NCBI GenBank assembly: GCA_023460875.1
Contig: JAEWOQ010000116.1
Coordinates: forward strand, 1 to 10,759
Source: Pseudomonadota bacterium
Lineage (GTDB): Bacteria > Myxococcota_A > Polyangia > Polyangiales > Polyangiaceae
Direction: 5' to 3'
DNA: 10,759 bases
The notes under the pieces were generated by a model. It was not told where the DNA came from. It saw nothing but the letters and a program-made list of their open reading frames with translations, and searched no databases. Each line of letters opens with the position of its first letter. The first letter of the stretch is position 1. Both the position numbers and the translations under genes were made by a program. Positions 6,501-10,759 of the stretch are shown one piece after another.

Positions 6501-9355
6501 GGAGACGTCCGCTCCGCGAGGTGATCCCGGTGCTGCGCCGATCCTTTGAAGCCGCGCGCGAATGCGGAGACATCAACGTGGCGTCGTTCGCGTCCTTGGC
6601 GATCGTCGAGTTCTCGTTCAGCGCCGGCGAAGCGTTGGCGGATGTCGCGGCCGAGGCGGAGCGGCAACTCGACTTCACCCGGCACGTGCGGCAGCACATC
6701 CAAGCTTACCTCGAGGACATGCTCCTGCTGGTGGGGCGCCTGCGCGGGCAGACGCCACTGGCGTCCGGTGTCGCCGCCGCCGGTGCCGTTGACGCGCTCG
6801 ATCCGGCCACGTCCTTGGCTCCATCCTGGCTCCTCTTCCAACGTCAGGCTTGTCGCGCGGTCGAATACTTCGTCTTCGGCGACTACCGCAGCGCGGCGGC
6901 GATGGCCGATCGCTATCGAACGCTCGCGCACATGGGGAGCGCGGCCGACGTCGCTCACGCCTGGTACGTCGCGGCCCTGGCCTATGCGTGCCGCTTCGAC
7001 GACGCGCCGCCCGACGAGCGCGTCCAGCTTCGCCGTAAGATCGCGTACCTGGAGCAGCAGCACTGCGTCTGGGAGGGGCGCTGCGCCGAGACGTTCCGCG
7101 AACGCCGCGTGCTCATCTCGGCCGAGGTCGCCCGGCTCGACGGACGCGACGCGGACGCGATGCGCTCGTACGAGGAGGCGATCGTCGCGGCGCGGGAGGG
7201 GGGCTTCGTGCAGAACGAGGCGATCGCCGCGGAGCTGGCCGCCCGCTTCTGCCGAATGCGTGATCTGTCCGTCGCCGCTGACGCTTACCTCGCGCGAGCG
7301 CGTTCCTGTTACCAGCGCTGGGGCGCGGAGGCCAAGGTCGACCAGCTCGACCGGCTCTACCCGTCGCTGCGCCCGCTGGAGGTGGGCGGACTCGCCGTCG
7401 ATCCTACCGCCAGTCCTACCGCGACGTTGACGGTGCGCCCGGAGCAGCTCGATCTGCTCTCGGTGCTCAAGGGCTCGCAGACCATCTCGAGCGAGATCGA
7501 GCTCGACAAGCTGGCTCGTACGCTGCTCGAGACGGTGCTCCTGCAGAGCGGCGCCCAACGGGGCGTGCTCGTGTTCACGTACGCGGGCGAGCTGCTCGTC
7601 CAGGCAGAGGCGGCGATGGAGTCGAACGGGATCTCGACCAGCACCACCTCCGGCAGCGTCGCGCCGCAGGGCTCGAGCGAGAGCTCGTCGCTGGCGCCGA
7701 TCTCATTGCTTCGGTATGTGGGTCTGACCCGAGAGCGCGTCATCATCGACGACTGGGCCAACAGCCCGGTCACCGACGAGTACCTGAGCCGGAGCCGCCC
7801 GCGCTCCGCGCTCTGTCTGCCCATCCTCAGCCGAGGCGAGGTCCTTGGCTTCCTCTATCTCGAGAACCACCTCGTCGCGGGCGCGTTCACGCCCGGTCGG
7901 CTCGCCGCCGCGGAGGTGTTGGCGACGCAGTCGGCGATCTCGGTGGAGAACGCGAGGCTGCTCGCCGCGGAGCGGAGGGCGCGCGCGACGGCGGAGGCGG
8001 CAGAGGACCGGGCAGCCCAGCTGAGCGAGGTGTCGGCGCGTCTGTCGGAGTCCCTGGACTCCGCGGCGCAGCTGGAGTGGCTCAGCCGGTTCTGTGTGCG
8101 TTCCCTCGCCGACTGGTGCGTCATCGACATCGCCCATGGCTCGGCGGTGGTGCGTGCCGGGGGCGCCCACCGTGAGGCGAGCAAAGAGGCGCTGCTGCAA
8201 GCATTGCAGCGCGCGTACCCGGCCAGGCTCGACTCGCCCCACCCGGCCGCGGCCGTCTTGCGCACCGGAGAGCCGCTCTTGATGGACGACATCACCGAGG
8301 TGGAGCGGCGGCGCTCGTGCGTGGACGAGGGCCACGAGCGCATGATCGTGGCCCTGGGCACCCGCAGCGCCGTGATCGTGCCGTTGACCGCGCGGGGACA
8401 GGTCCTCGGAGCGCTCTCGCTCATGTCGGCGAAGGTGGGACGCTACTCCCGCGCGGATCTCGAGCTGGCCAGGGAGGTGGCGCGGCGAGCCGCGGTGGCC
8501 CTCGACAACGCGCGCCTCTATCGGACCGCGCAGGAGGAGGTGCGCTTGCGCCAAGAGCTGGAGACCCAGCTCGTCCACGCGCAGAAGATGGAGTCCCTCG
8601 GTCGTGTGGCGGGCGGCGTCGCCCACGATTTTAACAATCTGCTGACGGTCATCCTCACGAGCCTCGAGCTGGCCACCGACGAGCTCGCGCCGGACAACCC
8701 GGTCAGGTCACTGCTCACGGACGTCACCGGGGCGGCGCACTCCGCCGCGGGTTTGACCCGCCAGCTGCTCGCGTTCTCGCGCCAACAGGTCATCGCTCCA
8801 CAGGTCCTGGACCTGAACGAAGTCATCCTCGGTATGGAGAGGGTGCTCCGCCGCTTGCTGGGGGAGAACGTCGACCTCGAGAGCGTTCGCGCGCAGGACC
8901 TCACGCCCCTCTGCGTCGATCCCGGGCAAATCGAGCAGATCATCCTGAACCTCGCCGTCAACGCTCGGGACGCCATGCCCGAGGGTGGGCGGGTCACGAT
9001 CAGGACGTCCAACGTCTACCTCGACGAAGCGTACGCCCGGCTGCACGTGGAGGCAGAGCCCGGCGCTTATGTGCTGCTCGAGGTCTCCGACACCGGCATG
9101 GGCATCTCCGACGAGGTGCGCGCTCACCTGTTCGAGCCCTTCTTCACGACGAAGGAAGTCGGCAGGGGCACCGGCCTCGGCTTGGCAACGGTGTACGGCG
9201 CGGTTCGACAGAACCGCGGCCACATCGAGGTCCTCTCCGCGCTCACTCAGGGTACGACCTTCAAGGTCTATCTGCCAGCAGCCGCCGGCCCCCCGGTTCT
9301 CCCCTCTGCGCCCGCCACCGCTCATGGTCGCGCGCCGTTACCCATGCGCAAGTGA
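3536..9355 (+). CDS. Giant hybrid sensor: kinase-like domain, AAA ATPase, two GAF domains, histidine kinase
   Basis: This 1939-residue protein has a domain order known from large myxobacterial and cyanobacterial signalling proteins. Residues about 14-285 are a Ser/Thr-kinase fold with HKDLKPEN (131-138), SPEQTG (180-185) and DLYSLG (196-201). However, the VAIK lysine position is Arg43 and the DFG triad reads GLG (152-154), so catalysis is doubtful. RLYGRE (303-308) opens an AAA-type ATPase with Walker A GPPGVGKS (334-341) and Walker B ending LDD (463-465). Residues about 620-1290 are helical, TPR-like by look. GAF domains span about 1306-1478 and 1495-1661. The histidine kinase has H1697 in GVAHDFNN, an N box (N1805, N1809), DTGMGI from D1852, FEPFFTTK from 1866 and GTGLGL (1878-1883), all intact. 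There is no receiver domain, signal peptide or membrane segment, so it is probably a cytosolic sensor that passes phosphate to a regulator elsewhere. The TTG at 3536 is the most upstream start after an in-frame stop at 3512; GTG at 3563, with GAGGAG upstream, is an alternative. Confidence 0.92.
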   Translation: MAHEEQTFRVDHLRYTVKEQLLRRQDTVVYRAVDDDGRPVLLRVLGSQRGHRGASHLRRELEIARTLESDAILRPLALTTWEGLPALVCEDGGGVPLEHLIGAPLEVGRFLELATPIVAAVAALHRGGAVHKDLKPENVYVHPQTGDVELTGLGLASRLPRELTTVRPPSLIEGSLPYLSPEQTGHLARAIDERSDLYSLGVIFHQLLTGRFPFEASDALEWIYCHVARAPRSLRDVVPGLPAPLVEMVDKLLAKMPEDRYQTARGLLHDLERCSAAWRRDGVIAPFVLGQRDVADELRMPDRLYGREREIAALGGAFERVVSTGAAELVLVTGPPGVGKSALVSELRQPVLRQRALFLSGKFDQHARNIPYATLVQAFTPVVLELSAEGEERRRAWKEDLERALRTDARLIVDMIPQLRLLLGEPPPLVEVPLLGAEQRFRRVFLSFLGVFARPEHPLVLFLDDLQWADTASLRLLEEIADDTDTHHLLLIGAYRDREVDQLHPLTQVLERLSGVRIEEVALAPLTTEDALALVADTLRSDRERARPFAEIVCTKTGGNPFFVLQFLSLLHRERLVWLDERSLTWQWDIAGIEARGYTDNVIDFMLQRLTSLPAATQSALQVAACIGHECELSILALVYGKSEEEACQDLREAFENGLALQTRGRFAFAHDRVEQAAYALIEPERRARLHLQIGESLLEHTPGDIMAERLFEIVSQLDLGLSCVVDEVQRLRIAELNLRAGRNAKSASAYELGARYLAVAQELLPAAAWEDHYELTYGVYLERSRCAVLSHQLDVAHRLLPELQQHARTVAAQLEVAALQIDLAVVQMVAVEESLEIALAACRKWLGVDLPLRPSEAEMRRAVEVVLRELGDRSADDVARMPEMTDPAAKGSVEVLSKSLPAAYSFSLDLHDLMAATIVEVSLRHGNGESSPHGYSTFGGALGRMLERWDLASRFGEIAAAVAERHGPRPSLGRGSSYFANGVFIEGWRRPLREVIPVLRRSFEAARECGDINVASFASLAIVEFSFSAGEALADVAAEAERQLDFTRHVRQHIQAYLEDMLLLVGRLRGQTPLASGVAAAGAVDALDPATSLAPSWLLFQRQACRAVEYFVFGDYRSAAAMADRYRTLAHMGSAADVAHAWYVAALAYACRFDDAPPDERVQLRRKIAYLEQQHCVWEGRCAETFRERRVLISAEVARLDGRDADAMRSYEEAIVAAREGGFVQNEAIAAELAARFCRMRDLSVAADAYLARARSCYQRWGAEAKVDQLDRLYPSLRPLEVGGLAVDPTASPTATLTVRPEQLDLLSVLKGSQTISSEIELDKLARTLLETVLLQSGAQRGVLVFTYAGELLVQAEAAMESNGISTSTTSGSVAPQGSSESSSLAPISLLRYVGLTRERVIIDDWANSPVTDEYLSRSRPRSALCLPILSRGEVLGFLYLENHLVAGAFTPGRLAAAEVLATQSAISVENARLLAAERRARATAEAAEDRAAQLSEVSARLSESLDSAAQLEWLSRFCVRSLADWCVIDIAHGSAVVRAGGAHREASKEALLQALQRAYPARLDSPHPAAAVLRTGEPLLMDDITEVERRRSCVDEGHERMIVALGTRSAVIVPLTARGQVLGALSLMSAKVGRYSRADLELAREVARRAAVALDNARLYRTAQEEVRLRQELETQLVHAQKMESLGRVAGGVAHDFNNLLTVILTSLELATDELAPDNPVRSLLTDVTGAAHSAAGLTRQLLAFSRQQVIAPQVLDLNEVILGMERVLRRLLGENVDLESVRAQDLTPLCVDPGQIEQIILNLAVNARDAMPEGGRVTIRTSNVYLDEAYARLHVEAEPGAYVLLEVSDTGMGISDEVRAHLFEPFFTTKEVGRGTGLGLATVYGAVRQNRGHIEVLSALTQGTTFKVYLPAAAGPPVLPSAPATAHGRAPLPMRK

Positions 9356-9421
9356 GGCGCGTCTCCTCACCCACGCCGGGCGTGTGGAGCCGTCGCTGGC
9401 CGTGCCGTAGGAGGTGCGACG

Positions 9422-9553
9422 TTGGAGTGCCCTGTCACGAAGGGAGAGTTGGAGCGCGTTGACATCGGTCAACGCACCCAGAGCGTTGTTGAGGCATGCT
9501 CCGGTCCGGAAGAATGTTCGCGTGACCTCGGTTCGCTGCGCGACCTCGGTTAA
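9422..9553 (+). CDS. Candidate 43-residue small protein, uncertain
   Basis: An AGGAGG ribosome site (9409-9414) lies seven bases before a TTG at 9422, opening a 43-codon frame that ends at TAA (9551-9553). The peptide would be acidic, with three Cys, and would end in RDLGSLRDLG, the two copies of RDLG coming from the tandem DNA repeat at 9524-9562. No homologue is recognised. The strong ribosome site is the only positive evidence; the TTG start, short length and lack of a family make it possible but unproven. It could also be the remnant of a longer gene. Confidence 0.22.
   Translation: MECPVTKGELERVDIGQRTQSVVEACSGPEECSRDLGSLRDLG
9456..9475. repeat. 8-bp inverted repeat with 4-base loop
   Basis: GCGTTGAC at 9456-9463 is exactly complementary to GTCAACGC at 9468-9475. 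It lies inside the candidate small frame and 101 bases past the kinase stop. It could be a late terminator for the kinase gene (no T tract) or a protein-binding palindrome. Confidence 0.45.
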
Positions 9554-9562
9554 TCGCTGCGC
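9524..9562. repeat. Imperfect tandem duplication of about 20 bp
   Basis: GACCTCGGT-TCGCTGCGC (9524-9541) is followed directly by GACCTCGGT-TAA-TCGCTGCGC (9542-9562). The copies are identical apart from a three-base TAA insertion. The insertion supplies the stop of the candidate small frame on the plus strand. Confidence 0.75.
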
Positions 9563-9691
9563 CACAACGTGGTGCGTCCCGTCGTGTGTGCTGCACACCG
9601 CGGGTCTTCGCTCACATCGTATCGGCCGCGGCTCTGGGCCGGACGGCCGCGCGGACGCGCGCGCGTCGGTGGAGCGGCATGTGCGCGGCTT

Positions 9692-9707
9692 GTTTCCACG
9701 CGGAAAC
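9692..9707. repeat. 6-bp inverted repeat, GTTTCC-ACGC-GGAAAC
   Basis: GTTTCC (9692-9697) and GGAAAC (9702-9707) are perfect inverted copies around ACGC. The compact symmetry looks like an operator or small hairpin. There is no direct evidence of function. Confidence 0.4.
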
Positions 9708-9869
9708 TGAGCGGGTTCGCGACGTGCTTGGCTAAATTCTACGTCGCGGGTTGAGCGCGAGGGAGACACTGTAGCGCGTGGCGCCGCGCGTTCGTTCCGG
9801 CGATCCGCGCTCGATCCGCGTAGGTCGTAGAGGGGATGAATCCGTTAGATGTGCAGAAATCATGGGTCG

Positions 9870-9909
9870 ACCTACGATCGAGTTTCGTTCGCGAAACTCG
9901 ATCGTAGGT
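9870..9909. repeat. Perfect 18-bp hairpin with TTCG loop
   Basis: Bases 9870-9887 are the exact reverse complement of 9892-9909, with loop TTCG at 9888-9891. The arm reads ACCTACGATCGAGTTTCG. A 36-base perfect stem with a tetraloop is far beyond chance and is the strongest secondary structure in the window. It has no T tract on either strand. It sits 174 bases before the last gene, in a spacer. Options are a bidirectional transcript end, a structured leader or small RNA, a REP-like or miniature mobile element, or a recombination or protein-binding site. The sequence does not decide between them. Confidence 0.85.
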
Positions 9910-9957
9910 TGGTGGACGAAAGGTTCTGGTCATTGGGTGCGAGGCTGACGTAGGTTG
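9903..9957. repeat. Repeated 9-mer CGTAGGTTG, 46 bp apart
   Basis: CGTAGGTTG occurs at 9903-9911, overlapping the right arm of the large hairpin, and at 9949-9957. CGTAGGT also occurs at 9819-9825, and the left arm of the hairpin carries its inverse (ACCTACG, 9870-9876). Four copies of the 7-base core within about 140 bp suggest a binding-site cluster for a regulator, possibly controlling the gene that starts at 10084. Confidence 0.45.
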
Positions 9958-10083
9958 CGAGGGGCAAGGTATTCGTGCCGACTCGTGGTGCGCTTCACCG
10001 GTTCGGCGCAGCGAGCGGGGCGTGTGCTTGCGCAGCCGAGGCGCTCTTGCGTGCCTCGAAGATGATCTTTGGTGGAGGTGGTC

Positions 10084-10759
10084 ATGAGTGCGATGTCATT
10101 GGTGGTCGATCGCCGAGCCGAGCTCGACGCGCGGGTGCATCTGGCGGCGGAGCGCATTGGAGCGCTGTCCCGCCGCGCGACCCTCGAGTTCGCGCTGGAG
10201 GTCGGCCGAATCGTCATCGCCGCCCTGTACGACGGTGATATGCAGGAGTGGCGGAGGCGCGGCAGGAAATCGAACAGCCTACGAGCATTGGCGAAGCACC
10301 CGGCTTTGTGCATCAGCCCGGCGACGCTCTACCGCTCCCTGGCGCTCTACGAGCTGAGCGCGCGCCTCCGTCCCATCCACTCCTGGAAGCACTTGGGGAT
10401 GAGCCACCTGCGGGCGGTGCTGAGCGCCCCTCCTGCCGCCCAGGAGTGGCTGCTCCACAGGGCAGAGCAGGAGGCCTGGTCGGTGGCGCGCATCGAGCAA
10501 GCGGTCTCGGAGGTGAGTGGTCAGCGGCAGCCCCGGGGTGGCCGCCCCCGTTCCCCCGAGTACGTCAAGAGCATCCGCAGGATCGGTCGCCTGACGGACC
10601 CCGATGCCCTCCAAGGTCTCGATGAGGCGGAGAGACTGGAGACCGGACAAGTGCAAGAGCTGCTCGGGATCGTCGAGCGAGCGCGCGAGCGAATCTCCTT
10701 GGTCGAGCACGAGCTCGCTCGGCTCCTCCGGGACAACGCGCGCAGCGCCGGCCGCGGCG
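10084..10759 (+). CDS. Helix-turn-helix-like protein of unknown function, 3' end beyond the window
   Basis: An ATG at 10084 follows a GGAGG ribosome site by five bases and opens a frame that runs to the window edge without a stop (225 codons seen). The protein is soluble and largely helical. Residues about 64-95 look like a helix-turn-helix (SLRALAKHPALCISPATLYR...). The following part, WKHLGMSHLRAVLSAPPAAQ then a stretch ending WSVARIEQAV (101-141), resembles the pattern seen in DUF1016/YhcG N-terminal and ParB-like proteins, where a helical DNA-binding unit is followed by an x-WSV-x-x-L/I element. RGGRPR at 151-156 resembles an AT-hook core, and about 178-222 may form a coiled coil. DNA binding is inferred. 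The large hairpin and repeat cluster lie upstream. Family assignment is tentative, since the C-terminal part is missing. Confidence 0.75.
   Translation, partial: MSAMSLVVDRRAELDARVHLAAERIGALSRRATLEFALEVGRIVIAALYDGDMQEWRRRGRKSNSLRALAKHPALCISPATLYRSLALYELSARLRPIHSWKHLGMSHLRAVLSAPPAAQEWLLHRAEQEAWSVARIEQAVSEVSGQRQPRGGRPRSPEYVKSIRRIGRLTDPDALQGLDEAERLETGQVQELLGIVERARERISLVEHELARLLRDNARSAGRG

Larger units (their letters stand above)
9356..10083. other. Long spacer rich in small repeats and inverted repeats
   Basis: These 728 bp between the giant kinase gene and the last gene hold no protein I recognise. Several frames stay open for 60-140 codons on either strand, but none resembles a family and they are Arg-rich as expected for GC-rich non-coding DNA. 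The stretch carries a weak 5-bp stem after the kinase stop (9372-9384), an 8-bp hairpin, an imperfect tandem repeat, a 6-bp inverted repeat, a perfect 18-bp hairpin and a repeated 9-mer. Some patches (around 9728-9742 and 9838-9860) are less GC-rich than the neighbouring genes, which fits regulatory or formerly mobile DNA. Confidence 0.7.

Noticed and set aside
5915..7558. 547-codon minus-strand frame inside the giant kinase gene
   Set aside because: Long antisense frames are expected opposite strongly GC-biased genes; the plus-strand frame is continuous through conserved domains on both sides.
9372..9384. Stem-loop CACGC-CGG-GCGTG as the kinase gene terminator
   Set aside because: The stem is only 5 bp with a bulged extension and no T tract, which is within chance for this base composition.
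9338..9769. 143-codon minus-strand frame after the giant kinase gene
   Set aside because: It overlaps the 3' end of the kinase gene, shows no recognisable motif, and crosses repeats and hairpins.

Overview
The window is very GC-rich DNA that reads like a delta-proteobacterial or myxobacterial chromosome (Myxococcota, for example Polyangiales). This is inferred from base composition, the giant kinase-ATPase-GAF-histidine kinase protein and the low-complexity Ala/Lys/Pro tail of another protein. No rRNA marker is present, so the assignment is tentative. I see no tRNA, rRNA, CRISPR array or insertion sequence.

Layout. Bases 1-73 hold a run of 33 C followed by a perfect 12-bp hairpin. Two leftward genes follow: an Mpo1-like (DUF962) membrane protein (613 down to 74), and upstream of it a protein with a clear PHAX-type RNA-binding domain and a long, probably disordered basic tail (1947 down to 751). 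A 415-bp divergent control region (1948-2362) separates these from a rightward meso-diaminopimelate dehydrogenase gene, ddh (2363-3370), which ends in a 12-bp stem-loop. A single 5.8-kb rightward gene (3536-9355) encodes a 1939-residue signalling protein: Ser/Thr-kinase-like domain, AAA-type ATPase, long helical region, two GAF domains and a histidine kinase. The kinase-like domain lacks the DFG aspartate and the VAIK lysine. A 728-bp stretch with no convincing gene (9356-10083) is rich in small repeats and inverted repeats, including a perfect 18-bp hairpin. The window ends inside a rightward gene (from 10084) for a helix-turn-helix-like protein that runs off the edge.

How the parts relate. 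Nothing shows one pathway linking all the genes. The two leftward genes may be co-transcribed, but a stem-loop directly after the PHAX-domain gene argues for at least partial separation. ddh looks monocistronic and makes meso-diaminopimelate for lysine and peptidoglycan. The giant kinase has no response regulator beside it in this window, so its phosphotransfer partner must be encoded elsewhere. The most unusual items are the bacterial PHAX-domain protein, the degenerate kinase head of the giant sensor protein, and the hairpin-rich spacer upstream of the last gene.
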